From contig CAIXZH010000006.1 in assembly GCA_903923905.1 (NCBI GenBank), forward strand, positions 1 through 61,955: a stretch of 61,955 nt of DNA, read 5' to 3'. Origin of the DNA: an uncultured Bacteroidia bacterium. GTDB lineage: Bacteria; Bacteroidota; Bacteroidia; Bacteroidales; Prolixibacteraceae. Position 1 is the stretch's first letter. The number at the start of each line of letters is the position of its first letter. Under the pieces are notes generated by a model. It saw nothing but the letters and a program-made list of their open reading frames with translations, had not been told where the DNA came from and did no database searches. A program made the translations under genes and the position numbers. Shown piece by piece: positions 43,422 to 52,878 of this stretch.

Positions 43422-44768
43422 CTAAAATTCGATAATTTTTAGATGTTTGTTCCTGTTGATATACCCTTTGATTATGATTCGTGTGTCCCGATTGTCATGA
43501 TACTTTTGAATGCAATCGTGAAAAGGCTCTAAATCCAGGAATGTGTAATCATTTGATATATAACCAAATCCTACAAAACATCCGTTCGAAATTTTGATTA
43601 CTGCATCTTCGTCCATTGTCCGACCCTGATCAATCACAAAAAAATTTTGTGAGCGGAATTTAAGAGGATGAATTGATTTATTTACGCGAAAATTATAATT
43701 TTCGGCACATTCTAGGCCTCTGCATGCACCTTGACATTCATGAAGTTGAGTACTAAAGCACGCACCTGTATTATTGTCGAGATGGCATAATTTTTTGCAA
43801 AGGGCGTACCTTTGGGCCAGTGTATGAAGGTAATCCAGGCCTTCCTGTTGAAAATGAAAGGTAGTTAAGGGAATTTCGTCTCGTTCTATTTTGTTGATTT
43901 TTAAATGAAGATATCCTGAACTATCTTCGAAAGAGAATAGTCCAAAGTTAAATGCAGACCTTCTTTGACTTCTGTTATACAGAGGTTTGTGCTTTTTTAT
44001 TTCAGAAGATTCCAGCAATAATGCTACCAGTTCACTACCGGTTTCTTCCCACGAGATATCTGAGATCCGGCTCCGCATCTCAATTGCCTTTTTCGTTTGT
44101 GAATTACCGAAATGAGTTATTATACGCTGATGAATATCTTTGCTTTTGCCAATATAAATAATGGTGTTGTGAGCATCGTAAAAGTAATATATGCCTGTCT
44201 TGGCAGGAATCGCAGCCATTCTTTCTTTTGATAGGGGATAGGTCTGTTCAACGAAAAGAGATGATTCGAGAAGGTTGTTTTGTTGGATTAATATTTCGAA
44301 AAGTTTTGCAGTAGCCAATGCATCTCCTATCGCCCTATGCCGGTCATTTATTTGGATTTTCAGATCGGCGCAAATATTACCAAGGGAATAGGAGCGATGG
44401 TCGGGCAGAAGCTTACGCCCAAGCTTAACCGTACAAATTGTTTTTCGTTTAAAATCATACCCTAATCTACTAAACTCTTCTTTTACAAACGAATAATCAA
44501 ACATTGCATTGTGTGCGACAAATATCTTTCCAGCAGTTAATTCTATAATTTTTTTTGCAATCTCATAAAACTTTGGAGCATCGGCTACCATTTCGTTGGT
44601 TATACCGGTCAATCTCGTAATATTATACGGGATGTTACACTCAGGATTGATTAATGTACTATAAGTTTCAGAAACAGCTGTTCCATCGTGAAGAATTATA
44701 GCAATCTCTGTCAGCTTTCCATATTTAGCTGCTGTTCCTGTCGTTTCAACATCAATGATAGCATACAT
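43422..44768 (-). CDS. DnaQ-like 3'-5' exonuclease fused to GIY-YIG (UvrC/Cho-like) nuclease
   Basis: A two-nuclease fusion of 448 residues from ATG at 44768. The frame is open to an ATG at 44804, but that would overlap the upstream gene and puts 12 unneeded residues before the exonuclease. Residues 1-165 are a DEDDh exonuclease: AIIDVETTG (Exo I), HNAMFDYSFV (Exo II) and DRHRAIGDA (Exo III). Residues 180-275 are a GIY-YIG domain starting IPAKTGIYYFYDAHNTIIYIGKS. A cysteine-containing, UvrC-like region follows (CKKLCHLDNNTGACFS, then ECQGACRGLEC). Similar fusions (epsilon-like plus Cho) are known in other bacteria. A role in excision repair is inferred, supported by the neighbouring photolyase. 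Confidence 0.87.
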   Translation of the reverse strand: MYAIIDVETTGTAAKYGKLTEIAIILHDGTAVSETYSTLINPECNIPYNITRLTGITNEMVADAPKFYEIAKKIIELTAGKIFVAHNAMFDYSFVKEEFSRLGYDFKRKTICTVKLGRKLLPDHRSYSLGNICADLKIQINDRHRAIGDALATAKLFEILIQQNNLLESSLFVEQTYPLSKERMAAIPAKTGIYYFYDAHNTIIYIGKSKDIHQRIITHFGNSQTKKAIEMRSRISDISWEETGSELVALLLESSEIKKHKPLYNRSQRRSAFNFGLFSFEDSSGYLHLKINKIERDEIPLTTFHFQQEGLDYLHTLAQRYALCKKLCHLDNNTGACFSTQLHECQGACRGLECAENYNFRVNKSIHPLKFRSQNFFVIDQGRTMDEDAVIKISNGCFVGFGYISNDYTFLDLEPFHDCIQKYHDNRDTRIIIKGYINRNKHLKIIEF

Positions 44769-44787
44769 GATCAAATAGCGGCATGCC

Positions 44788-45564
44788 TTAGATTCTATTT
44801 TCAATGTAAATTCGGAGCATCCGATAAATTTCTATTACACTATCATTTTTGGGTAGCGAATCATACAGATATCGGATATATTGTTTCTGATTCAGAATCT
44901 GAAAGCTTTTCTTGAAATGGAGATCAAAAACCCAAGACATTTGGAAAATAATGAAATCATGGAAAGTTACAAGATCACTTTTATTAGGAATACCACCTTC
45001 AATAATTATTTTGCAAAATGAAGTTGTAACCACCCCTTTATCTGACAATTGCAATTCATTTACGATATTTGGTTTACCTGCTTTTCTGGTAATATATTCA
45101 GAAGTTGCGCGCCAAACATCAAGTTTATCGGCGTCACGTAATAACTTAACATAGAAAAGGAGTGTTTCATTTTCTTTTTGAGGCAGATCCGGCTTATTGT
45201 GATTTCTAATAACCTGAATAATAATATTTTGAATAGATATCTCAAGTTGATTAAAGGGCTCATTCACTTTAAGGTATTCAATACTTGCCTCAGCATGGTC
45301 TGTTATTTTACATTCAGAATTCTCCGGAAGTAAAATCCACAATCTTCCAATATCATGGAATCTGGCAGCCATCTCTGCGATAATCTTTTCATTCTCACTC
45401 AACTCAAGTGAATCCGCCAAAATCAGGATATTATCAACCACTTTTTCGATGTGTTCAATCGTTTTTTCGAGGGTTTGATTCTCATTGTAAGATTCTTGTT
45501 TAAAGAAAGTTATAAACGTTTTGAACGTATCGCGGAGTAAATTAGTTAATTCTTGGGGTATCAT
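44788..45564 (-). CDS. HD-domain metal-dependent phosphohydrolase family protein
   Basis: A 258-residue cytosolic protein with an HD domain. Helical metal-ligand motifs are HIEKVV near residue 37, MAARFHDIGRLW with the His-Asp pair, then ITDHAEAS, VIRNHNKPD and LLRDADKLDVW. The full set H...HD...H...H...D is intact, so it is likely an active phosphohydrolase or nucleotidase. The substrate cannot be read from sequence. The C-terminal quarter (HDFIIFQMSWVFDLHFKKSF) is a helical extension. It lies just upstream of the nuclease fusion (19 bp with the chosen start there) and is probably in the same transcript. Confidence 0.85.
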   Translation of the reverse strand: MIPQELTNLLRDTFKTFITFFKQESYNENQTLEKTIEHIEKVVDNILILADSLELSENEKIIAEMAARFHDIGRLWILLPENSECKITDHAEASIEYLKVNEPFNQLEISIQNIIIQVIRNHNKPDLPQKENETLLFYVKLLRDADKLDVWRATSEYITRKAGKPNIVNELQLSDKGVVTTSFCKIIIEGGIPNKSDLVTFHDFIIFQMSWVFDLHFKKSFQILNQKQYIRYLYDSLPKNDSVIEIYRMLRIYIENRI

Positions 45565-45587
45565 ATCTCTAAACCTTAGGTTTAATA

Positions 45588-45614
45588 CAAAGCTAATATT
45601 TTAGACTGAAACAA
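45588..45614 (-). promoter_or_regulatory. Promoter for HD-domain / nuclease operon
   Basis: Minus-strand TTG at 45614-45612 and TAGCTTTG at 45595-45588, 16 bases apart, fit the Bacteroidota consensus. The predicted start is about 20 bases before the HD-gene ATG. Confidence 0.45.
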
Positions 45615-45723
45615 TGTATAAGTTGAAAAAAATTGGATAGTGAATCGCAAAACTTAACATTAAAGATTTAATAGCGATTGACTATAAAACAATGTTTATC
45701 ATGAGCAATTCAAAGAATATTGC

Positions 45724-45731
45724 TATTTTTG
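45724..45731 (+). promoter_or_regulatory. Promoter -7 element for tRNA-Arg
   Basis: TATTTTTG matches TAnnTTTG exactly and ends 17 bases before the mature tRNA, leaving a short 5' leader for RNase P. The -33 region is not well conserved. Confidence 0.55.
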
Positions 45732-45748
45732 TACCCACTTTCAGATAT

Positions 45749-45820
45749 GGCCCCATAGTTAAATGGATAGAATGGAGGATTCCGGTTCCTTTGATCCGCG
45801 TTCGAATCGCGGTGGGGTCA
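45749..45820 (+). tRNA. tRNA-Arg, anticodon CCG
   Basis: A 72-nucleotide cloverleaf. The acceptor stem GGCCCCA pairs with TGGGGTC, the T arm CCGCG/CGCGG encloses TTCGAAT, and the anticodon stem GAGGA/TCCTT encloses loop TTCCGGT. The anticodon is CCG at 45782-45784, with T33 before it, so it reads CGG arginine codons. The discriminator base is A, and no CCA is encoded. A promoter element lies just upstream. Confidence 0.95.
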
Positions 45821-46376
45821 CTTATAAACCTGTATATCACTGATATTCAGGTTTTTTAATTTTATTCGACTAAGCCAGAAATATTAATTCAATAGCAAAC
45901 TAGTCTGTGAAATTCAATATGATCTTGTATTTTGAATATTGAAGAATAGTTAGTGCCAGAATATATTTTCTCTTTTTTCCTGATACATTTTTTTAAGCAA
46001 AACCATATGTTTATTTTAGATCCTTCGTGTGCCTTACCGGAAATATTATAGTCATTATATATGCTGATATATAGTATTATATAAGATTGAATTAAATTTT
46101 AACGTTTTCGTACACGGAGACGATTAGCTCGGTTGCTTTTGAGATGTGCCTGATGAATATGACATCGGAAACACCTGAGACTGATTGGTCTATTCTGGCA
46201 GATTTGTTGTTTTTTCTAAACAAAATTAAGAAACTTTGACAATCAAGAAGAGAGAAGCAGGTTCTTGGAGCAATATCTAAAAGCACCCAAAGGTTTATGG
46301 ACAAATAAGGAAATCATTTAGAGAATGAGAGTTCAGTTTCCATTTATTTCAAATTTTGTTTGACCAACAAGATAAC
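45821..46376. other. Gene-poor AT-rich stretch after tRNA-Arg, with a possible decayed ORF
   Basis: About 550 bases with no gene I can recognise. On the plus strand, 46096-46239 reads as an uninterrupted, protein-like tail (ETISSVAFEM, then ETPETDWSILADLLFFL, stop TGA at 46237). It has no start codon before the middle and no match known to me. It may be the remnant of a lost gene. A minus-strand ORF over the same bases (46092-46304) is probably its shadow. No inverted repeats or attachment-site duplication of the tRNA end were seen. Confidence 0.4.
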
Positions 46377-49300
46377 CTAATTATGATGATTTCTAAACAT
46401 GATCCTTAGCATTGAAGGATAAACAATCAGCAACAATGGTAATGCAACGATAAACCCTCCAATTACTGCAATGGCTAATGGCTGATGCAATTGAGCTCCT
46501 GTACCTATTCCGAGTGCAATTGGAGACAGAGCGATAATGGCACCTAAAGCAGTCATTAGTTTAGGGCGAAGGCGTGTGGAAATGGCATAAACAACAGCCC
46601 CATGAGCCGTATCTACTTTCAGGGTTTGTTCAAACTGCAGAAAAGTAAAAATGGCGTTTTCTCCGATTATTCCTATTATCATGATTATTCCGGTATAACT
46701 TCCTACATTCAGTGGCGTATTTGTCAGATATAAGGCAATCATGCTCCCTGAAGTCCCTAATACAGCAATTAAAATGATTAAAAAAGCAACATGAAACTCT
46801 TTAAAGAGAAAAAGCATCGTGGCAAAGACCAGTAAAACAGCAGTTATTAGGATCATCATCAGCTCACTGAACGATTTCTGCTGCTCCTCATAGGCTCCCC
46901 CATAGGTTATATGATAGCCCTGAGGAAGATTTACCTGAGACTGGATTTTCTGTTGCAAATCTTTCATTACACTTCCCAAGTCCCGGTTATTGAGTCGTGC
47001 AGTAACAGGAATCATAGACTGCAAATTTTCCCGGTCGATTTCTGCACTTCCCGGATCAATTGAAATATGAGATAATTGTGCAAGAGGATGAAGTTTCCCT
47101 TCAGGGATGAAGATCGATCCCTGTTTAATTTTCTCAAAAGACGTGTTTATTGCGTCTGGATAGAGCATTCTAACGGCCGTAAGTTGCTCTTTTTCATAAA
47201 TATTTCCAACAATTACCCCTTCAAGTTGTGTTTGTAACTGATTTTGGAAATCTGCAGGGGTAACACCTAAAAGTGCAAGCTTCTTATTATCGGGCTCAAA
47301 ATTAATCGAAGGTCCGGCAATTGTAATTCCGTTAAAAACGTCAGCTGTTCCTTCGACATTGGAGGTGATTTTAGCAACCTGCCTGGCAAGACCCTGTAAA
47401 ATATTGACATTATCTCCGTAGATTTTAATCTCTATCGGTTGAGTTGAACTCATTAGATCACCTAACATATCACTTATCACTTGCCCAAAATCGATTTTAA
47501 GCGCAGGTTGAGAGGATTCGACTTTTTTGCGAATTTCATCAATCACTTCATCTGTTGTTCGGTTCCTATCTTTCTTAAGTTGAATCAGATAATCACCATA
47601 GTTGGGTTCAGTAATAAAAAAGCCCATTTGAGCACCGGTTCTCCTCGAATAGGTCTCAATTTCAGGGATCGAAGGAAAAATCTTTTCAACCTCACCCAGC
47701 ATACGATCTGTTTCCTGCAACGATGTTCCGGGAGGTGAGGTGTAATCGAGGACAATGCTTCCCTCATCCATATCAGGCAAGAACCCCGTCTTTAGTCTGG
47801 TGGAGATAAATAATACAGCGCTGACCAGTAATATCATAAATGCAAAACTAATTACAGGTCTTAAAATAAAGTAGGAGATCCATTTTTCACTTTTTTTATG
47901 GGCTTCGGGATGTGGTTTGAAAACTCTGTTTGTTTTGCCTGACAAAAACAGATAGATAACTGGCAACCCAATCCATGTCACTAAAAAAGAGCAAATTAAA
48001 GTGATCATCATTGTATTGGTGAGAATCTTGAAATATGCTCCTGCAACACCACTTAAAATGACAAAAGGGAGAAAGATAACGATTGTGCTTATTGAAGATC
48101 CAATCATCGCAGGTAAAAGAAAGTTAACTGAACCACTAAGCAACTCTTTGGTTGGTTTTTCGGGAAATTCTTCATGCGTCCTGTGGATTTGCTCCACAAC
48201 CACGATTGCATCGTCAATAATTAATCCAATACTAGCCGCAATAGCCCCCAGCGTCATGATATTGAAATTATAGCCAATCACATAAAGTACAATCAGCGTC
48301 AACGAAAGCGTAATGGGTATGGTGATCAGAATAACAGTGCTCGATTTAAATGAACGGAGAAAAAGAATAGATACCAGAATAGCCAGCAACAAACCAATCC
48401 AAAGGCTGTCATTAACACTTTTAATTGAATCATTAACAAATTCAGCCTGAATATAATAAGGGGTTATATTAATGCCTTTAGGCAAAATATGTTCATTCAG
48501 TTCCTTTACTTTCTGAGATACACCATCGGTAACCTCTATCAGATTGGCGTTAGGCTGTTTAACAACAGCCATTAAAATTGCACTTTTCCCGTTGGCATTT
48601 ATTCTGATATATTGAGTCTGTTCTGCAATTTTAATAGTGCCAACATCTTTTAGTTGCAAAACCCTTTTCCCGTCATTACTTATGACCAGATTTTCAAGTT
48701 CCTCCAGATTTTGGACATTTGCATCTGTAACTGTGAGATATAGCCGCTTATAATCAGTCAGATAGCCATTGCTGCTGATGAAATTTGTCTGACCCAGTGC
48801 AGTGGCTATCTTAGCCGGGGTAACCCCTAAAGCAGCCATCTTTTGAGGTTGTAATTCAATATGATATTCCTTTGTCTTACCGCCAATTACCCCGACTACT
48901 GCTACTCCTTTTGCCTGAGAGAGGAACGGCTTTATGGTATAGTTCGCGATTTGATTCAACTCTATGTTGCTGTGCCCTTTCCCATTTATGACATATCCGA
49001 TTACAGGAAGAATAGATGGATTCATTTTCTCCACACTGAGGTTTGTACCAACCGGAAGGTCATTTTTAATTTGATTGATAGAAGATTCAATCTGCTCCTT
49101 GCTTAAATCAATATCTGCGTTCCACTCCATAAAGGCCGATATTTCGCAATTTCCACGACTGGTAATACTGCGCACAACTTTAAGATTAGGAACCCGTTTA
49201 ATGGCGTTTTCAAGCGGTTTTGTAACAGTCACCATCATCTTTCCAATAGGTTGTAATCCATTGTCAGCAATTATTTTAATCTTTGGAAAAGTCACCTCAG

Positions 49301-49406
49301 GGAAGAGTGAGGATTGCATATTAGAGTAACTGTAAATACCTGCTGCAAGAATTATGAACAGTACCACTAAAACAGGATTTTTATGGGAAACGAAAAAATC
49401 TCTCAT
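46377..49406 (-). CDS. RND efflux transporter permease
   Basis: A 1009-residue proton-driven inner-membrane pump of the AcrB/CzcA superfamily. The N-terminus (RDFFVSHKNPVLVVLFIILAAGIYSYSNMQSSLFPEVTFPKIKI) is typical of Bacteroidota RND pumps. TM4 carries the proton-relay aspartates in SIGLIIDDAIVVVEQIHR. Two large periplasmic loops and twelve membrane spans are apparent, and the second half repeats the first (MIIGIIGENAIF). It is the last gene of the operon, four bp after the adaptor gene. Drug or lipophile export (HAE type) seems likelier than heavy metals, because the usual CzcA metal motifs are not evident, but the substrate is unproven. Confidence 0.93.
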   Translation of the reverse strand: MRDFFVSHKNPVLVVLFIILAAGIYSYSNMQSSLFPEVTFPKIKIIADNGLQPIGKMMVTVTKPLENAIKRVPNLKVVRSITSRGNCEISAFMEWNADIDLSKEQIESSINQIKNDLPVGTNLSVEKMNPSILPVIGYVINGKGHSNIELNQIANYTIKPFLSQAKGVAVVGVIGGKTKEYHIELQPQKMAALGVTPAKIATALGQTNFISSNGYLTDYKRLYLTVTDANVQNLEELENLVISNDGKRVLQLKDVGTIKIAEQTQYIRINANGKSAILMAVVKQPNANLIEVTDGVSQKVKELNEHILPKGINITPYYIQAEFVNDSIKSVNDSLWIGLLLAILVSILFLRSFKSSTVILITIPITLSLTLIVLYVIGYNFNIMTLGAIAASIGLIIDDAIVVVEQIHRTHEEFPEKPTKELLSGSVNFLLPAMIGSSISTIVIFLPFVILSGVAGAYFKILTNTMMITLICSFLVTWIGLPVIYLFLSGKTNRVFKPHPEAHKKSEKWISYFILRPVISFAFMILLVSAVLFISTRLKTGFLPDMDEGSIVLDYTSPPGTSLQETDRMLGEVEKIFPSIPEIETYSRRTGAQMGFFITEPNYGDYLIQLKKDRNRTTDEVIDEIRKKVESSQPALKIDFGQVISDMLGDLMSSTQPIEIKIYGDNVNILQGLARQVAKITSNVEGTADVFNGITIAGPSINFEPDNKKLALLGVTPADFQNQLQTQLEGVIVGNIYEKEQLTAVRMLYPDAINTSFEKIKQGSIFIPEGKLHPLAQLSHISIDPGSAEIDRENLQSMIPVTARLNNRDLGSVMKDLQQKIQSQVNLPQGYHITYGGAYEEQQKSFSELMMILITAVLLVFATMLFLFKEFHVAFLIILIAVLGTSGSMIALYLTNTPLNVGSYTGIIMIIGIIGENAIFTFLQFEQTLKVDTAHGAVVYAISTRLRPKLMTALGAIIALSPIALGIGTGAQLHQPLAIAVIGGFIVALPLLLIVYPSMLRIMFRNHHN

Positions 49407-49410
49407 CGGC

Positions 49411-50331
49411 TCAATGTTGAATAATAGTTACAAAAGCGGTATCCGCTAAACCGTAATTTCCCTTATTGACTATCCGGTCATTGGGCAAAAAAGTGGGAGA
49501 GAGTATTTCAACTTTGTTCCCGGCTGTAATTCCTGGTTTTATAATTGTTTTAACGGCCATTGAATCATTGATCAGTTTCATTACCCAAAATTTTTCCATG
49601 GTTTCATCCGATAATATACACACTTTGTCAATCACCTGGGTATTTGCTTTAGAGCACTTATTGATTTGAATCTGCACTGAAAGATTTTCAGGGAGAGTGG
49701 TTGAGAGCGAAGGTATAACAATAAAACTTTGTGTTTGTGATACAGGGTCCACGGTGGATAGTTTGCCGGAAATAGTTCCATCCAGGAAAGTGGAATCGGG
49801 TAAAATTATTTTGCACTTTTTCCCAATTACAACGTATTTATTTTGTTCAAATGGCACATTAAGCATAAAAACAAAACTGCTTTGAACCGCAAGAACGCAA
49901 AGTTGCTCTCCATCACTTACATAATCATTGGTCTGTTTGTTGGCTTCAATGACAACTCCCGATGCGGGTGAACCAATTGTAAGGTTCCCTTTAAAGGCAA
50001 GTGTTGAATCTTTAGGAGCAAATTTACTCAACGCATCCCCCTCTTTTGTTTTTACAGCATACAATGGCTTTCCAACTTTCACAATATCGCCCTGATTAAC
50101 AAACGAATGATCAACGTATCCGGTGATCATCGATTTTACGATGTTTTTACGTTGATAGATCGATACTGCATTGAAACTGATTACTTCGCTGATGGGGGCG
50201 TTTTCAATGGCTATTGTAGTTACGGGAGTGGAAACATGAACGGCTTCTTCAGTTTTTGTAGACGCGTTGTCACCACAGCTTACCAGATATATAAGTATAA
50301 TAATTGCCAAAATAGTTCGGATAGGGTTCAT
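49411..50331 (-). CDS. RND efflux periplasmic adaptor (HlyD/membrane fusion type)
   Basis: A 306-residue lipoprotein (lipobox YLVSC) linking pump and outer-membrane channel. It has the lipoyl-like halves of adaptor proteins: VDHSFVNQGDIVKVGKPLYAVKTKEG early and GVVIEANKQTNDYVSDGEQLCVLAV later. Beta-barrel segments follow (ILPDSTFLDGTISGKLSTVDPVSQT). The coiled-coil hairpin is very short, giving a protein shorter than E. coli AcrA (397 aa). It overlaps the TolC-like gene by four bases (50328-50331) and precedes the permease by four bp, so all three are one operon. Confidence 0.9.
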   Translation of the reverse strand: MNPIRTILAIIILIYLVSCGDNASTKTEEAVHVSTPVTTIAIENAPISEVISFNAVSIYQRKNIVKSMITGYVDHSFVNQGDIVKVGKPLYAVKTKEGDALSKFAPKDSTLAFKGNLTIGSPASGVVIEANKQTNDYVSDGEQLCVLAVQSSFVFMLNVPFEQNKYVVIGKKCKIILPDSTFLDGTISGKLSTVDPVSQTQSFIVIPSLSTTLPENLSVQIQINKCSKANTQVIDKVCILSDETMEKFWVMKLINDSMAVKTIIKPGITAGNKVEILSPTFLPNDRIVNKGNYGLADTAFVTIIQH

Positions 50332-51560
50332 TTGAGGTAATTCAATTGGTTAATAATCTGGAGCCTGTTCACCTCTGTAACCAGACAGGTGATTTTTGTT
50401 GCGGTATAACTATTAAATACGGTGATAAAATCAAGAAACCGGACTAATCCCTTCTCCAGTTCAATACGGTATAATTCAATAAGTCGCTCCTGCTCGGTTA
50501 ATTGATTGCTGATCTCTCCAAGAAGATGTTCCGTCATATTCAGCTGGTTTTTCAATTGATCAAACTGAATTTTATATTGCGATGAATAATAGCGTTTATA
50601 ATTGATCCGTGTATTCTCAGCCAGATCTATTTTTTCATATTGCAATTTACGCTGTTTCCCGTCGTAAATCGGAACAGAGAAGTTTACCCCTACGCTCGCT
50701 CCAAAATTATGTGGCACATTTTCGGGTGCTATCCCGTTGAATCCGCCATCGGCAAAGATATTGATTTTGGGACGGTAATTAAGGTCAATGAGCTGCCTGC
50801 TATTCCGGTTTTTAAGGCTATCGATCCGAAACTGGGCAAAGACCGGCGAATTCTCTGCACCGTAATTATTCTGAACACTCAGATCAGGTTTTACTAATTT
50901 TATTTCCTGCTTTTCAGAGATACCACAGAGCAGGTTAAGAAGTGCAAGATCATTTTCAAGCTGAATTAATGATTGCGAGATTGCAATGGACTGGGACCTG
51001 ATTAAAATTTGCAGATTCATGTAATCTGTTACCAGATAAACCCCCTTATCAACCAGGGCTTTTACCGTTTTTTGTTCCTTGTTCAGCAACTCAAGAACTG
51101 ACTGATTAAATTGATTCTGAGTAAAATCATTATACACGGTCAGGTATTGGGAAGTAATGCTTTTTTTCAGGTCCAGAATCGTTATTTTCGTATTGAGTTT
51201 AAGTGTCTGATTCAGTAAATCAATGGTTTGAAGTTGACCGCTGATCCGTTTTCTAGTAAACAATGGCTGGATTACACTTACAAGTGACGAATAGGTCCCT
51301 CCATTAGTAATCGCTTCATCGTAGCCCCATCCGGTTCCTGAAGGGTAATGTATTGCTTGTGTGAGTTGGTTGACCTGTGGTTTAAAGGTTGCCAACAATA
51401 AAAGGCTGTCCAATTTGCCGGCAAGTTTTTGATTGTTAAAATCATAAAGTAACGGACTGTTTTTTAAGCCACAGCTGACATAATCGTCAACAGATTGGGC
51501 AAGAACATTCGCGAAAATACAGGTTATGAAGATGATAGTAATTAGGATGTTTTTTACCAT
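50328..51560 (-). CDS. TolC-family outer membrane efflux protein
   Basis: A 410-residue outer-membrane channel component with a signal peptide ending in NVLAQ. The body consists of long amphipathic helices (LLNQTLKLNTKITILDLKKSI; VLELLNKEQKTVKALVDKGVYLVTDYMNLQI) and strands such as YRPKINIFADGGFNG and GASVGVNFSVPIYDGKQRK. The sequence shows the internal repeat of TolC proteins. It is the first gene of the tripartite RND operon (TolC, adaptor, permease). No exact TAnnTTTG element was seen in the 200 bp upstream. Confidence 0.9.
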   Translation of the reverse strand: MVKNILITIIFITCIFANVLAQSVDDYVSCGLKNSPLLYDFNNQKLAGKLDSLLLLATFKPQVNQLTQAIHYPSGTGWGYDEAITNGGTYSSLVSVIQPLFTRKRISGQLQTIDLLNQTLKLNTKITILDLKKSITSQYLTVYNDFTQNQFNQSVLELLNKEQKTVKALVDKGVYLVTDYMNLQILIRSQSIAISQSLIQLENDLALLNLLCGISEKQEIKLVKPDLSVQNNYGAENSPVFAQFRIDSLKNRNSRQLIDLNYRPKINIFADGGFNGIAPENVPHNFGASVGVNFSVPIYDGKQRKLQYEKIDLAENTRINYKRYYSSQYKIQFDQLKNQLNMTEHLLGEISNQLTEQERLIELYRIELEKGLVRFLDFITVFNSYTATKITCLVTEVNRLQIINQLNYLK

Positions 51561-51656
51561 TGCTTATTGGCCTGAGTATTTGAAAAATATAAATATTACG
51601 GTAAAGTTAGAAATATATCGATATTGTTAAAAATCAGTTTTGATTTTTGTAACTGA

Positions 51657-51712
51657 AAAAAAAAAAAGATAAATCCAAAGTCAATTCATGCTGGTGAATT
51701 AACTTTGGATTT
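51657..51712 (-). terminator. Rho-independent terminator after the acid-phosphatase-like gene
   Basis: A near-perfect 18-bp inverted repeat (51671-51688 with 51695-51712, one mismatch, six-base loop). On the minus strand it is followed by a tract of about 12 T residues (51668-51657). It lies between the phosphoesterase gene and the RND operon and would insulate one from the other. Confidence 0.88.
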
Positions 51713-51765
51713 TGATTTATTATTCCTGCATTTCAATAAATTCATTTAATAATTGTCCAGAATAC

Positions 51766-52737
51766 TCAATTGGAAACCCTGCTATAGTGGTATATTAAAT
51801 TTCCGGTCACTCCTACAAAATTCACACTAACACTGTCGCCTTTAAACGATACGACAGAGAAGGCGGGTTCTGAATGACTAAATACTGTTAATTCATTGGA
51901 GCTGTTTGGCCGGGTTTCACCACCTGTACCGGTCACAATGTAGTCTAGTTTGCCTTCTTTTTCATGAAGGTGCTGTAAATCATGATCGTGCCCGCAGAAG
52001 TACAACTGAGCATGGTATTGTTCAAGAAGAGGTTTTACCTTTTCAATCATTTCTTTGGTATTTCCGTGAGTCTTACTGGACGAATAGATTGGGTGGTGTC
52101 CAAAAACCAATATCCATTTTTCCTTTGAATTGTAAAGTACATCTTTCAGCCATTTGATCTGTTTGGCTGTATCCTGAGCAGCCACATCTGGGTATTCTTC
52201 AGGTTTTTTCTGGTATTGCTCAACCAGTGGAGGGGTATCAAGGAAAATAAAACGGGCAGAGTCCGTTTTGTTCACCTTCTTTACAAATGTATAATAATGA
52301 TCGGTCATCCGCCAGCGACGACTAATCTTAGAGTAGTCAATCTCTGCTTGTGTGCTCCCCTTGTAATCGTGGTTACCTAATACAGGAAACCACTCCACCT
52401 GTAACGAAAGCGCCTTGTAGATATTCTCGTAACTCAACATCCAGAGCGGATCGCGGGTTGAAGCGACACCGCTAACCTGAAAATTGTCTCCACAACTTAC
52501 GACAAATTTCGCTTTGATGCTATCCGCTGTTTTTCCCATTTGATCGGCAACCTCCTGTTGATGGCCATATCCATTCCATCCCCAATCGCTGACAATGATA
52601 AAGTTAAATGATTTTCCAAATGTTTTGGATGTAATTACTGTTTTTTGATTCTGACCATTTGCATTTTCCGGGGCTGCAAATGAGATCAGAAAAATTGCAG
52701 AAACCAGTAAAAATGAGATTAAGATATTGTTTCTCAT
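51766..52737 (-). CDS. Secreted metallophosphoesterase, purple acid phosphatase (ACP5)-like
   Basis: A 323-residue exported calcineurin-fold phosphatase with a signal peptide ending near FAAPENANGQ. Metal-site motifs in order: FIIVSDWGWNG (Asp), VVSCGDNF (Asp/Asn), FPVLGNHDY (GNHD), LVFGHHPIYSS and FCGHDHDLQHL. This spacing matches mammalian tartrate-resistant acid phosphatase (ACP5) and its bacterial relatives, which hydrolyse phosphomonoesters. It lies 141 bp after the YncE-like gene on the same strand, with a probable terminator between, so it may be transcribed separately or partly by read-through. Together with the TonB receptor genes upstream it could form a phosphate-scavenging locus. 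Confidence 0.88.
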   Translation of the reverse strand: MRNNILISFLLVSAIFLISFAAPENANGQNQKTVITSKTFGKSFNFIIVSDWGWNGYGHQQEVADQMGKTADSIKAKFVVSCGDNFQVSGVASTRDPLWMLSYENIYKALSLQVEWFPVLGNHDYKGSTQAEIDYSKISRRWRMTDHYYTFVKKVNKTDSARFIFLDTPPLVEQYQKKPEEYPDVAAQDTAKQIKWLKDVLYNSKEKWILVFGHHPIYSSSKTHGNTKEMIEKVKPLLEQYHAQLYFCGHDHDLQHLHEKEGKLDYIVTGTGGETRPNSSNELTVFSHSEPAFSVVSFKGDSVSVNFVGVTGNLIYHYSRVSN

Positions 52738-52790
52738 GCCTTGCTTTTTTTATTGAATGATTTATATTTATTTTCAAAAAAATACTAAAA

Positions 52791-52834
52791 CAACACCCAT
52801 GGCTGACTTTTTATCTTCAAAACCATGAGTGTTG
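52791..52834 (-). terminator. Probable terminator after the YncE-like gene
   Basis: CAACACCCATGG (52791-52802) pairs with CCATGAGTGTTG (52823-52834) with one mismatch across a 20-base loop. The minus strand then runs into a T-rich stretch. It is 45 bp past the YncE-like stop. The loop is long, so partial read-through is plausible. Confidence 0.55.
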
Positions 52835-52878
52835 ATAAACTGTTTCTCCGCAATACTTAGGCAAACAGCATTTATAGG

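Noticed and set aside
45749-46376. Integrated element at tRNA-Arg
   Set aside because: No integrase, no repeat of the tRNA 3' end and no composition shift in the sequence after it; the RND operon that follows looks native.
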